NCBI GenBank assembly: GCA_016783865.1
Contig: JADHVS010000024.1
Coordinates: 1 to 35,819 of the forward strand
Length of the DNA: 35,819 nucleotides
Direction of reading: 5' to 3'
Origin: Bacteroidales bacterium
GTDB taxonomy: Bacteria; Bacteroidota; Bacteroidia; Bacteroidales; SM23-62
Shown here one piece after another: positions 14,981 to 23,340 of this stretch. The notes below the pieces were generated by a model. That model searched no databases, had not been told where the DNA came from, and saw only the letters and a program-made list of their open reading frames with translations. Both the position numbers and the translations under genes were made by a program. Position 1 is the first letter of the stretch, and each line of letters begins with the position of its first letter.

Positions 14981-15844
14981 TCAATTAAGGTAGGATATCA
15001 ATAGCCGGCTTTTCGAAAAGTGCTTCAGACTCCTGGTTGCTTTTTCCTTGATCTGCCTGACCCTTTCCCTTGTCAGATTGTAAATCTCACCAATTTCTTC
15101 GAGGGTGTTTGCCTCTATGCCGTTTAATCCGAAAGAAAGTCTGAGTATATTGGCTTCTCGCGCGGATAATGTATTAATCACCCTGTCAATTTCTGATCTG
15201 AGAGAATCCCTTATCAACATTTCATCGGGAAGGACAGAATCAGAGTTGGATGAAACAGAATACAGGTTCCTGTCCTCATCCTGAGAAAAGGGGGCATCAA
15301 ATGAAACATGCCGCATTGAATTTTTAACGGCCTCTTTCACATCCAGGGGGGCAAACTCCATTGCATCCGAAATCTCCTGGACCGTTGGTTCTCTTTCATA
15401 CTTTTGTTCCAGGGCCGAAACAGTCTTTAGTAATTTACTGATTTGTGCCGTTCTGTTTACCGGCAGACGGACAATTCTGCCCTGCTCTGAAAGGGCCTTC
15501 AGAATGGATTGTCTGATCCACCAGACGGCATAGGATATGAACTTAAACCCCCTTGTTTCATCAAATCTTTCGGCTGCTTTGATCAAACCGAAATTGCCCT
15601 CATTGATCAGATCCTGTAGTCCTAATCCCTTGTTTTGATATTGTTTTGAAACGGAAACAACAAAGCGCAGATTAGCCTTTACCAGGCTATCCCTTGCATC
15701 GATATCCCCGGCATGGATCCTCCGGGCCAGTTCAGCCTCCTCCTCTGCAGAAATAAGTTCAATATTGCCAATTTCCTGAAGATAACTGTTAAGTGAAGAC
15801 TCCTCCCTGTTGGTAAGCTTTTTTGAAATTACTAATTGCCGCAT
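14981..15844 (-). CDS. RpoD-like group 1/2 sigma-70 factor (accessory paralogue)
   Basis: 287 residues with all regions of a compact Bacteroidota primary-type sigma factor: region 1.2 (SSLNSYLQEIGNIELISAEE), region 2 (ANLRFVVSVSKQYQNKGLGL, DLINEGNFGLIKAAERFDE, FISYAVWWIRQSI), region 3, and region 4 (TLSAREANILRLSFGLNG, TLEEIGEIYNLTRERVRQIK). It differs from the usual housekeeping protein at positions normally strongly conserved: IVRLPVNRTAQISKLLK replaces IVRLPLNxVGSLNKI, and the end reads RSLKHFSKSRLLISYLN instead of RRLRHxxRSKLLKxYLG. I infer a second copy with its own promoter preference, although it could be the only RpoD if the rest of the genome lacks one. It is the last gene of the run radical SAM, cupin, sigma. 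Confidence 0.8.
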   Translation of the reverse strand: MRQLVISKKLTNREESSLNSYLQEIGNIELISAEEEAELARRIHAGDIDARDSLVKANLRFVVSVSKQYQNKGLGLQDLINEGNFGLIKAAERFDETRGFKFISYAVWWIRQSILKALSEQGRIVRLPVNRTAQISKLLKTVSALEQKYEREPTVQEISDAMEFAPLDVKEAVKNSMRHVSFDAPFSQDEDRNLYSVSSNSDSVLPDEMLIRDSLRSEIDRVINTLSAREANILRLSFGLNGIEANTLEEIGEIYNLTRERVRQIKEKATRSLKHFSKSRLLISYLN

Positions 15845-15911
15845 ATTATATGTTTTATTGATTCTTTCTCCTTTACCATGATTTTAACTTATCGGATAAT
15901 TATGTTAAGAC

Positions 15912-16271
15912 TCAGATACTGTTTCCTTCGTACCCGCTTTTGATGACCGTAGAGATCATTTTAAAACGCTCATTGGCTTTTACCATATTGGATGAATGAG
16001 CCGGTATTATTATGGCCTGGCCAGTTTGAAGGACATTTGTGATTCCATCAATTACTACCTCAGCCACCCCGTCAATAACCTGTATATATGTATCGAAGGG
16101 TGAAATCTTCTCAGCCAGTGCTTCACCGGTGTCAATGGCCACAACACTTATGTTTCCGGTTGTTTTGCGGATAATGGTTTTGCTGACCACTGAATTGGGT
16201 ATATACTCAATGATTTCTATGAGGATATGTGATATGGACTTCTCAATATCGATGGTCTGCATTTCTTTCAT
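15912..16271 (-). CDS. small cupin-domain protein
   Basis: 119 residues forming a single cupin barrel: DIEKSISHILIEIIEY, a VVSKTIIRKTTGNISVVAID first strand block, then IDGVAEVVIDGITNVLQTG and QAIIIPAHSSNMVKA. The arrangement matches short Bacteroidota cupins encoded in small stress-type operons. The usual metal-binding histidines of motif 1 are not obvious (GEALAEKISPFDTYI), so ligand or metal binding is unclear. The start codon lies 13 bp after the stop of the decayed radical-SAM gene on the same strand, so the two were one transcript. 67 bp separate it from the sigma gene. Confidence 0.7.
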   Translation of the reverse strand: MKEMQTIDIEKSISHILIEIIEYIPNSVVSKTIIRKTTGNISVVAIDTGEALAEKISPFDTYIQVIDGVAEVVIDGITNVLQTGQAIIIPAHSSNMVKANERFKMISTVIKSGYEGNSI

Positions 16272-16284
16272 TTTATGGGTGTTG

Positions 16285-17349
16285 CTATGAATTCTTTTTA
16301 CTCAGTCCGTAGACATACCGGTAATGGTAGCCATAGACAGCAAACGTAACGGCCTCAGCAAAATGTCGTGGCCGTTTGAACAATGTCCATATCAACAATT
16401 TCCAGTATTCCCTTCTCCCTTTCCTGAACATGCCAATGATTAATACGGATTTAAAGAAAGCTCTCAGTTGTATAAGATTGATCCTTGCTTTCCTGGCATT
16501 TTTCCTGTTGTAATTCAGAAGCAACTTCCGTATTCTTTTGTAATATGGCTTAATACCATAGATATTGCTGATGATTTTCTTGTATCCTGCCAGAAGGTCA
16601 ATCTGATCCATTTTTGGTTTGAAATTCATAAAAAGATCGGTGTTGTTACCAGTGCTTTGATCTGTAATCCTGTTTTCAGCCTCCAGCCTGTCATACAAAC
16701 GTGTATATTTTGGTGCATTGAAGCTCCTCGCAGCAAGCTGCGAGGAATCTTCGATCCTCTATTATAATCTCTTTTGCGCTCGCTAACCCCGCAGCAGAGC
16801 TACGGGGAATGCGCTCGCAGGATTCAAAAGGCCGACCATAGCAATTACAATCCCGCTCTTCTGTATAAAATCAATCTGACGTTGAAAGACACCGGGGCTG
16901 TCGCTGTCAAAACCTACAATAAAACCACCCGATACCTTCATCCCGGCATGTTGTATTTTCACTACGCTTTCAATCATATCGCGGTTTTTGTTCTGAGTTT
17001 TATTGCAGGCCTGAAGAGATTGTTCTTCCGGTGTTTCTATGCCAATGAAAGTGGCTTCAAATCCTGTCTCGACCATCAACGACATCAGTTCCGGATCATC
17101 GGCAAGATTTATGGTAGTTTCGGTATTGAAGGTAAATGGGAATTTATGCCTTTGCATCCAATCTTTCATTTCCGGGAGAAGACGATTTTTAACCTCCTTT
17201 TTGTTTCCGATGAAATTGTCATCAACAATAAATACAGGTACTCCCCACTTCAAGCGGTAAAGTGTTTCAAGTTCTTCGATGATCTGTGCGGGCTCTTTCA
17301 TTCTTACCCTGCGGCCAAGCAGGGCAGCGCGGATATACCAGCAATACAT
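16285..17349 (-). pseudogene. B12-binding-type radical SAM protein, interrupted and 5'-truncated
   Basis: Two parts of one gene flank a palindromic insertion. The upstream part (16822-17349) has [32 protein letters not shown], a glycine-rich [19 protein letters not shown] and [20 protein letters not shown]. The downstream part (16285-16716) continues with RLEAENRITDQSTGNNTDLF and the DUF4070-type tail ending in VYGLSKKNS. Removal of the insertion at 16717-16821 restores GLLNAPKYTRLYD. The 5' end is also lost: before LLGRRVRMK the sequence is scrambled, and neither the CxxxCxxC iron-sulfur motif nor the cobalamin-binding domain is present. The gene is certainly non-functional. The intact family is found beside lipid-modifying and stress genes. 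Confidence 0.9.
16717..16821 (-). mobile_element. REP-like palindromic element (two hairpins), copy 2
   Basis: 105 bp, reverse orientation relative to copy 1 at 6946-7051 and the same in both hairpins apart from loop and spacer changes (ATTATAATAGAG against AAAAAATAAATACAAAG). It begins directly after TTGAAT of the radical-SAM gene and ends in CTTCAAT. Because the uninterrupted frame is known, the junction can be placed precisely, and no target duplication is required. Confidence 0.8.
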
Positions 17350-17504
17350 TCATGGATGCGGATATTAATTTAACATCTGGAAACTATCTGGGTACAGGAA
17401 ATGGGAGGGTGTACCAAAAAAACAGAGAGAGGAAAATTATTAAGTAAAATTCGGGAAATAAACCGGGAGCGGTATTACATTATTACTAATAAAACTTACA
17501 TAAT

Positions 17505-18065
17505 TCACAGGTCTTCCAGGGTGCTGCGCCTTTTGATCTTAAGCTTTTTAAAGTGGGAAGGTGTAAATCCGGTGAATTGTTTGAATTGATTTGAGAGGTG
17601 GGCGGGACTGCTGTAATGCATTTTATCGGCAATCTCGGAAAGGTTAAGCTCATCATAGACAATCAGTTCCTTAACTCTCTCGATTTTATGGGTAAGGTAA
17701 TATCTTTCGATCGTAATCCCTTTAACCTCCGTAAAAAGATTGGCGAGGTAGGCGTAATTGTATCCGAGTTTTTCGCTCAGATAATCCGAGAGGTTGACCT
17801 TGATCTGGTCCTCGGCATAATGTACCATTTCGATAATTACACCCTGGATCTTTTCCACCAGGATGCTTTTTTTGTCATCCATGAGTTGCAAACCTGATTT
17901 CCGCAGGGCAAGATCCAGCTGCTCCAGCTGTTCGGGCTTTATTTTACCGCTGATATTGGCTTCTCCAATCTTAACGTTGGTATAATGCAGTCCGAGCTTT
18001 TCAAGTTCTGATTTCACTACCATCTGGCAGCGTATACAAACCATATTTTTAATATAGAGTTTCAA
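17505..18065 (-). CDS. AraC-type regulator with HMA-like N-terminal domain
   Basis: 186 residues. Residues 1-60 resemble a heavy-metal-associated fold with the motif MVCIRCQMVVKSELEKLG, in which CxRC replaces the classical CxxC. The C-terminal 100 residues are an AraC DNA-binding domain with two helix-turn-helix units (YAYLANLFTEVKGITIERYY, and LSEIADKMHYSSPAHLSNQF followed by KQFTGFTPSHFKKLK). This architecture is common in Bacteroidota and probably senses a metal or redox cue, although no metal has been shown for it here. The start is TTG at 18063-18065, or ATG eight codons in. No target operon is evident; the nearest co-directional genes are the decayed radical SAM and cupin. Confidence 0.85.
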   Translation of the reverse strand: MKLYIKNMVCIRCQMVVKSELEKLGLHYTNVKIGEANISGKIKPEQLEQLDLALRKSGLQLMDDKKSILVEKIQGVIIEMVHYAEDQIKVNLSDYLSEKLGYNYAYLANLFTEVKGITIERYYLTHKIERVKELIVYDELNLSEIADKMHYSSPAHLSNQFKQFTGFTPSHFKKLKIKRRSTLEDL

Positions 18066-18172
18066 TGGAACGCAATGAAATTTTAGGTGGGAAGAATTCC
18101 AGATTAAAAAGCTATGAATAATCCGGGTAACGACATATAATATTAGATATTAAGATAATAGCATACAAGTTG

Positions 18173-18379
18173 AAGCATTTCCCGGAAGTACAATTTGAAT
18201 ATCTAAACGACTTTGGAGAATATTGGGAACATAAGATAACTATTGAAAAGCAGATAGAGGGCAAGAATCTCATTAATCCATTTTGCGTTTAAGGGAAAAG
18301 TAGATGTCCTCCAGAAGATGTTGGAAGCGCAGATGGACTTGAAGAATTCCGCGAATCTTTGCGAGGCGATTTTGCGTAG
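18173..18379 (+). pseudogene. decayed pRiA4b ORF-3 family fragment
   Basis: A first frame reads FEYLNDFGEYWEHKITIEK (family form YEYDFGDxWEHxIxLEK) and stops near 18291. A second segment, shifted, reads RCPPEDVGSADGLEEFRESL (family form CPPEDxGGxxGYxExLEAL) and stops at 18377. Both ends of the protein are missing. It is the same family as the intact gene at 12875-13450 but on the other strand. It runs into the arm repeats at 18443-18460. Confidence 0.7.
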
Positions 18380-18442
18380 GGGGTTGGTGGGAATTCATAT
18401 AGGAGCTGAATATCAGTTCGTTATGCGTGACAGGGGCTGCTG

Positions 18443-18460
18443 GGTGAAACAAAGTGAAGC
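18443..18460 (+). other. degraded attachment-like module (arm repeats only)
   Basis: GGTGAAAC (18443-18450) and AGTGAAGC (18453-18460) are preceded by GAGCTGAATATCAG, the same spacer sequence as in copy E, and by a blurred core (GTAGGGGGTTGGTGGGAAT at about 18376-18394). The spacer is about 9 nt shorter than in the complete copies. The surrounding 18066-18646 stretch holds this and the decayed pRiA4b fragment; nothing else was found. Confidence 0.45.
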
Positions 18461-18646
18461 ATTTTTATGCTTTGAAACCAATCTGTCGTTTTAGATCTTC
18501 ATAAACATTGAATATAATCGGGGATACAGAATAATTATTGATGTCACCAAATACACGGCTGGTAAAATCTTTTTTATGCAGGTGGGGATAGGATCTGCAT
18601 TCTTTGATTCGTTTTCACTAACTTTATCCTGTAAATAGCAACAAAG

Positions 18647-18928
18647 TTGATTGAACCCAAAACAATAGAATTCTTTAAAGGCTTATACTGGGATTATCAT
18701 ATCTCGGACGAGGAGATTGTAACCATACTTGAAACGGGTGAGTGTAAGGGATTTACACGGAAAAACCTCCTGGGAAGGGTTTTGAAATCTCGAAGGTGGT
18801 ACGAAATTCTTGAAATACTTCCGCACGGGTTGTTGGAGGAGGCATTGTCTGATGATGTGCTGAAAACGATCTTCCCTAAATCATTAGCTGATAAATACTA
18901 TTATGTCAGAGAATTATTTTATTCATAG
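18647..18928 (+). CDS. putative antitoxin of a nucleotidyltransferase pair
   Basis: 93 residues. The segment FFKGLYWDYHI at the start resembles the LFWD motif of small proteins (DUF6922-like) encoded directly before AbiEii-type toxins. GFTRKNLLGRVLKSRRW and YEILEILPHGLLEEAL look like a small helical DNA- or protein-binding fold. The start appears to be TTG at 18647. The 3' end overlaps the toxin gene by 26 bp, which supports translational coupling and a two-gene toxin-antitoxin unit. I cannot assign a DNA-binding motif with confidence. Confidence 0.6.
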   Translation: MIEPKTIEFFKGLYWDYHISDEEIVTILETGECKGFTRKNLLGRVLKSRRWYEILEILPHGLLEEALSDDVLKTIFPKSLADKYYYVRELFYS

Positions 18929-19586
18929 TCTTTATCCCTTTCAGGATTCGGTTCTCAGAATGATTATGGAGGTTGACGATTCATTCTATCTGACAGGAGG
19001 GACTGCTCTTGGAAGGCATTACCTCAAACACAGATATTCTGATGATCTTGACCTGTTTGTTAACAGGAACATTGAATATAAAAAACTGGTTGATTTGATC
19101 ATTTCACAGATAGAGAAAAAGTATCCAGAAATGGAAATAGGTTTGGTAAGCGAAGACTTTGTCAGGATTTTCGTTGTTGACAACGATCACCGATTAAAGA
19201 TTGAATTTGTTAACGATGTTTTATTTCATACGGGAGAATTACAGGCTGCAGGTTTTTTTCACAGGATCGATTCGTGGCAGAATATACTGAGTAATAAGAT
19301 TTGTGCCCTGCCGCGAGATGAAGCAAAAGATCTTGCCGATTTGATTTTTCTTTCCATTAATTACAGTTTTACCTGGAAAACAGTAATCGGGTATGCCCGG
19401 GAAAAGGATATGTGGGTAAATGAAATAGAGGTTTCACAAATGGTTCAGCAAACCGATATCCGAAGGTTAGAAAAAATCAACTGGATAAAGGAACCGGAAT
19501 ATGAGCGCTTACAGAAATTATGTCAGGTAATCGCAAAGGATATTATTGCCGGAGAAAAAAATACCCTTGCAGGGAAAGCATTTTAA
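18903..19586 (+). CDS. AbiEii/AbiGii-type nucleotidyltransferase toxin
   Basis: 227 residues with the hallmark DSFYLTGGTALGRHYL followed by HRYSDDLDLFVN: the GG[ST] motif and DxD metal ligands are present and correctly spaced. Later segments (IDSWQNILSNKICALPRDEA, KDLADLIFLS) are typical of the family. Characterised members transfer nucleotides to tRNA or other targets and stop growth until the antitoxin counters them. The gene is complete and preceded by its probable antitoxin. Of the AbiE-like units in the window, this and the pair at 27218-28424 are the ones that look intact. Confidence 0.85.
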   Translation: MSENYFIHSLYPFQDSVLRMIMEVDDSFYLTGGTALGRHYLKHRYSDDLDLFVNRNIEYKKLVDLIISQIEKKYPEMEIGLVSEDFVRIFVVDNDHRLKIEFVNDVLFHTGELQAAGFFHRIDSWQNILSNKICALPRDEAKDLADLIFLSINYSFTWKTVIGYAREKDMWVNEIEVSQMVQQTDIRRLEKINWIKEPEYERLQKLCQVIAKDIIAGEKNTLAGKAF

Positions 19587-19750
19587 CATTAACATGCATA
19601 ATCCATAATACTGATGTGTTTTCGGCTAAACCAATCTTTCTTCCAGTAAATCTTTCCAGATAACAAATCCTTTTCTCTCTTCTGAATAATCATGAATGAT
19701 CCGGCTGAAATTTTCTGGTTACGCAGGCAAGTTAAACTGAAGAGAATTAA

Positions 19751-19875
19751 TAATAAATGCCTGATAATCAGGCATTTATTATAGTAGTCCGACGGGGAAT
19801 CTAATTAGGTTAATTATGTGCTGGTAATCAGACAGATACAATTTGAGAGTATGACCAGGTAAAACAAAGTGAAAC
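19751..19875 (+). other. attachment-like module B (complete)
   Basis: A hairpin with a 15-bp stem (19751-19781), then the core AGTCCGACGGGGAATC (19786-19801). Exactly 57 nt after GGGGAAT come GGTAAAAC (19858-19865) and AGTGAAAC (19868-19875). The spacer contains TAATTATGTGCTGGTAATCA, shared with copies D and E. On the minus strand the core resembles the 3' end of tRNA-Glu (T-stem and acceptor), and the hairpin sits where a tRNA terminator would. The 19587-19750 spacer before it contains a short possible coding remnant on the minus strand and nothing recognisable. Confidence 0.6.
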
Positions 19876-19889
19876 ATTACAGTTATGCT

Positions 19890-20287
19890 GTCTTGCTCCC
19901 AGGAAAATTTTTCCTTTTTCTGTTATTACGTACTTTTGTTCAGGATCATTTGGCTTTTCAGGATTTGTCATTGGTATTAAACCAGTGTTCTGAAGGGGCA
20001 AGATATATAATTCCCGGAAACTCTGACGCTTTTTATATTCCATCCATTTCATCATCTGCTCGATCCTTATTGGCTAGCTTTTCAGAAAGAGTATCGTAAT
20101 AAGAATTTTTTTATATGGAGTAGCTTGGCACCTTTTTCATTCCACTTTTTGTATGTGTCTGCTTATCAGGCCATTTCAAAGGCTGAAGCTTAACACCTTT
20201 TGGTGCCAGCTTGGCACCAGATGTAATATTAAATCTGACCAGGTGATTCTTAAGCTCTTTTATGATTTTCTCCCTTTTATACATGAT
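19890..20287 (-). pseudogene. decayed C-terminal part of an AlbA_2-type ATP-binding protein, copy 3
   Basis: Two adjacent minus-strand frames read GAKLAPKGVKLQPLKWPDKQ, THTKSGMKKVPSYSI and, after a stop or shift, MMKWMEYKKRQSFRELYILP, LQNTGLIPMTNPEKPNDPEQ and KYVITEKGKIFLG. This is the best preserved copy of the winged-helix end seen also at 1206-1512. The gene body is missing upstream, where a 150-bp inverted-repeat element begins at 20288. Confidence 0.6.
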
Positions 20288-20437
20288 AATTAGTGTCTGC
20301 AAGAAAACTCTCGTTTTCTGAAAAGCCTCGTCATTCTGAATTTATTTCAGAATCTCATTTTCAGATGGTTATAGATTCCGATCCGCTGGCCAGCGGACGG
20401 AATGACGTAATATCTAGTTTTCTTGCAGGCACTAATT
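20288..20437. mobile_element. 150-bp MITE-like element with 22-bp inverted ends
   Basis: The ends 20288-20309 and 20416-20437 are inverted repeats of 22 bp with one mismatch, containing CTGCAAGAAAACT. Inside lies a second inverted pair, CGTCATTCTG (about 20329) and CGGAATGACG (about 20397), and a GATCCGCTGGCCAGCGGA palindrome. There is no coding capacity. Elements beginning CGTCATTCTGAA are common non-autonomous repeats in many bacteria. It splits the AlbA_2-like remnant from whatever lay upstream. Confidence 0.7.
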
Positions 20438-20517
20438 AAGTATTCATAGCAAAATAAATGAAATTCATGATATTGATTGCCAGGTAATCAGGATATTCAT
20501 TCAGAGGGTGTAAGGCG

Positions 20518-20567
20518 GTAAATGCCAGATTATCAGACATTTATTTTCAAAGTCTTGATGGGGAATC
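20518..20567 (+). other. attachment-like module C (imperfect core, no arms)
   Basis: An imperfect hairpin (TAAATGCCAGATTATCAGA, then CATTTA) is followed by AGTCTTGATGGGGAATC at 20551-20567. The core is diverged from the other copies and no GTGAAAC repeats follow. Instead the truncated 3' end of the minus-strand pseudogene begins immediately, so the module marks a breakpoint. CCAGGTAATCAG, part of the spacer of copy D, occurs just upstream near 20480. Confidence 0.45.
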
Positions 20568-20972
20568 GTTACAGGCTGATTTAACTCCAGCGTAATGCCG
20601 CTTAAACTTCACAATCCATTTGTCATCTGGCAGCGCATTGAATAGTGCGAGCATTCCGTCCCTACTGACAAGATCAGGACTTGTTATATCAATAGATGCA
20701 ACATGCATGTCAGGCATCGAATTATCCTTTGCGCTACTACCCATTCAATTCTTGTAAAAAGCAACAGATTCCCATCCATAATTAATCAACGAAACGAGCT
20801 TCTCATTGTGCATTACCTGGATCATTGTTTTGCGGCAATCGCATTCCGGATCAGTGTAATACGTGTCAATAAAGCTGTACTCTCCATCAGGTATCTGCGG
20901 ACTTTGCTTAATTGACACCGTACGTACCTGGTGTGCTTCTCCGATGATCTCACCTGCAGGTATAAATTCCAT
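20568..20972 (-). pseudogene. small uncharacterised protein with nonsense codon and 3' truncation
   Basis: The frame reads GEYSFIDTYYTDPECDCRKT and MIQVMHNEKLVSLINYGWES, then VAFYKN and a TGA, and continues without shift as MGSSAKDNSMPDMH, IDITSPDLVSRDG and ALPDDKWIVKFKRHYAGVK. In relatives the position of the TGA is a tryptophan, as far as I remember, so one substitution (TGG to TGA) explains it. The cysteine cluster CxCRKT suggests metal binding. Homologues usually continue further; here the coding sequence ends in module C. It lies 42 bp beyond the 3' end of the 751-residue gene, on the same strand and downstream of it. Confidence 0.6.
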
Positions 20973-21013
20973 ATGTAAAATTTTGATTGACAGATGCAGA
21001 TAGGTTTTATCCG

Positions 21014-23269
21014 TTATGGCGCCAGGTGAGAGCGCAGCGATTCGACTGCTTCATCCAACTGCGGCAATTGTTCCACATGGTCCGGGCTGCAATAGGCCTC
21101 CTTCAGCACTTTTTCCAAAAGAACGAACAGGATCTCCGAACGAATCTCTATCTTTTTCGGTCTGAATCCCAGTTTTGTAATCTCTTCCAGTATTTTTTGC
21201 GGGATCGATTCATACATGCTGTGAAGGTCTGGTTGTGGGGTAAGCAAAGTCATCCCGGGGACTGAACCATTCTGTTTGTCGACCAGTAGCAGCATAAACG
21301 GGAAATAGCCCTTCTTGCCCTTTTCTTTCACCGGAGCAGGTAGCATCACCAGGTCCACCTGAACCACCTGTGATCCCTCTGAAAGCCGTGAGACTTCTGC
21401 CATGGTTTCCCGGGAGTAATAAACATGAAATCCTTTAGCTCCCCATTCCGGATCGAAGGTTTCATAGCGGTCCTCCCATTTCAGCCTGTCGGAGCTGACC
21501 GAAGGGGACCTGACCAGGATGGCATCGAAAGGATCACCCTCCTTGAAAAGGTATCCGGGGTCTTCTTTGGTTCTGTGCAGCACCATTGCCACCTGGTCAA
21601 GCAACAGCGGCAGATCCGCCAGGATCTCACCTTCCGGGAATATCGGGGTAAATCCCGGAACAAACTCCTCCAGGTGTGGCCATTTTCCCTTCCCCCGGAA
21701 TTTAATGTGTGATAGTCTAATGGCATCCAATTCCTCCCTACTCATCTCTTCCCTGTCGGTAAAGGAGAGCATCAGGTGCGGAATGGTCAGTATGGTTTCC
21801 GGAGGCATGGTTTCTGCATGCTCATGAAAATCAACGAACTGAGCAAGCCCCTGGTACCCTTTATAGGCTGACAGGGCAAAGAATTGACCGTTGGCCCCCA
21901 TCACGCTTACAAAGTAAACCCGGTTGTTCCCCGGTATTTTCACCCCGAACAGATCGATTTCATACATCCACTTCCAAGGTTCCATCTGCCTTATCTCATC
22001 GGCAAGCAGGTAGATTTCCCTGTATAAGGCCGCCTCTTTTTGGGGTGCGCCCGCATCTCCGGCGGGAAGATCGAGCAGTTTTCCGGTGACCATGTTGACC
22101 AGGTCGTGTGCGGTCTCTATCGCAAGCCCGCTCTTCCGGGCAGCCGCTTCAATGTTCGGCATGCGGCCGGCGTTGATATCCGGAAGAACCAGGGCCATAA
22201 AAGCATTCATCTCATCGACCACCCCCTGTTTCCCTTCATCCGGTTCGACATGGAACAACTCCTCGTACTCGTTTAGCACTACATTCTTCTGCAGGATATT
22301 CTGGGCTGTTACCACCATGGAGGTGTTAATGCTGATAAAAGGTTCATTGGAGAAGTGGTAGCCAAAGACTTTAATCCCATTAACCAATTCCCGGAAACCC
22401 CGGCCGGTCATCGCGGTAAAAAGGATCAACTTCAGCTTCTCATCATAGTAAACCTGCGCCATATGAGGCGGCTCTCCCCACTCCTTATGGCTCAAACGGT
22501 AAACCCCGCTATCATATTCGGTTTTAAAGCTCTTTTTTAGTGCTGCTGTATCAAGCGTATCCAAATCATACTCCGCCATCATATATCGCATTTGCTCCTT
22601 TTTGTGAAATGTGAACGGGTAAGCGGCACCCGAAAGCAGCATCATATATGGAAGCGGGGTTGTTTCAATATGACTGGCGATATCCCCCTCGTCCCCGATC
22701 TCAGGATTAAGCTCGGTGGCAAAAAAGTAGATATCGTCGGGCTGAAAACTATTATAGGCCCCGATGGGCCCGTAGCTCTGCCAGCAGGATCCGTTAAAAC
22801 CGATCAGGTTGAGCCAGAGTACTGGATTCCTGGAAGCCTTCAGCTGTGAAATACCTGGTGAGAAGACCAGATACTCGAGCTCCGAGAATATATCCTCCAT
22901 CAGAAAAAATTCATCCTCCGGTTCTCCTGTAATCACACTGAAACTGAAACGCCAGGGCATTGCCGCCTGCTGTTCCAGGTAATCGCGCTCCTCCCTTACG
23001 AGCCGCTTCAATGCCGGATTATTCAGGAACTTTCCAATCATTCCCCCTTCCCTGAAGATCCGGTGAGCAATATACTGGCTCTTCATCATATTTACCGTCC
23101 CCTTATCAAACTTTTCCGTCACGTGCCGGTATCGGGCAAACTGCTGGTTCATTTTCTTTTCCAGTCCCTGATGGCGGGCTGCGTACCCGATCAGGAATCC
23201 GTCAACAAGCTTTGCCGACATCCTGCTGTTCTTTTCACATAAGCGCCTTATTTCATTATATGGTTTCAT
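21014..23269 (-). CDS. large DUF7309/DUF6930-like protein of unknown function
   Basis: 751 residues, no signal peptide or membrane segment. The N-terminal half (1-390) shows YNEIRRLCEKNSRMSAKLV, then WRFSFSVITGEPEDEFFLME and is otherwise unrecognised. The middle (about 418-490) matches what I know as DUF7309: LADEIRQMEPWKWMYEIDLF and VYFVSVMGANGQFFALSAYK. The C-terminal part (about 560-740) resembles DUF6930, with VVQVDLVMLPAP, FPFMLLLVDKQNGSV, and ITKLGFRPKKIEIRSEILFV near the end. No catalytic motif is visible. It is followed downstream by a broken small gene and preceded upstream by the DUF3843-like gene 71 bp away on the same strand, so the genes look like an operon. Confidence 0.7.
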   Translation of the reverse strand: MKPYNEIRRLCEKNSRMSAKLVDGFLIGYAARHQGLEKKMNQQFARYRHVTEKFDKGTVNMMKSQYIAHRIFREGGMIGKFLNNPALKRLVREERDYLEQQAAMPWRFSFSVITGEPEDEFFLMEDIFSELEYLVFSPGISQLKASRNPVLWLNLIGFNGSCWQSYGPIGAYNSFQPDDIYFFATELNPEIGDEGDIASHIETTPLPYMMLLSGAAYPFTFHKKEQMRYMMAEYDLDTLDTAALKKSFKTEYDSGVYRLSHKEWGEPPHMAQVYYDEKLKLILFTAMTGRGFRELVNGIKVFGYHFSNEPFISINTSMVVTAQNILQKNVVLNEYEELFHVEPDEGKQGVVDEMNAFMALVLPDINAGRMPNIEAAARKSGLAIETAHDLVNMVTGKLLDLPAGDAGAPQKEAALYREIYLLADEIRQMEPWKWMYEIDLFGVKIPGNNRVYFVSVMGANGQFFALSAYKGYQGLAQFVDFHEHAETMPPETILTIPHLMLSFTDREEMSREELDAIRLSHIKFRGKGKWPHLEEFVPGFTPIFPEGEILADLPLLLDQVAMVLHRTKEDPGYLFKEGDPFDAILVRSPSVSSDRLKWEDRYETFDPEWGAKGFHVYYSRETMAEVSRLSEGSQVVQVDLVMLPAPVKEKGKKGYFPFMLLLVDKQNGSVPGMTLLTPQPDLHSMYESIPQKILEEITKLGFRPKKIEIRSEILFVLLEKVLKEAYCSPDHVEQLPQLDEAVESLRSHLAP

Positions 23270-23340
23270 TCTATTAAAGGTTCTCCAATTTCCACCCGAA
23301 CAAGGTATTAATTTTTCAATAAAATCTATAATGCCCCTGA

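Noticed and set aside
16774..17373. 199-codon plus-strand frame
   Set aside because: Lies opposite the radical-SAM frame, which has clear family motifs, and includes the palindromic insertion.
21425..22849. Several plus-strand frames of 60-102 codons
   Set aside because: All lie antisense to the 751-residue gene and show no protein features.
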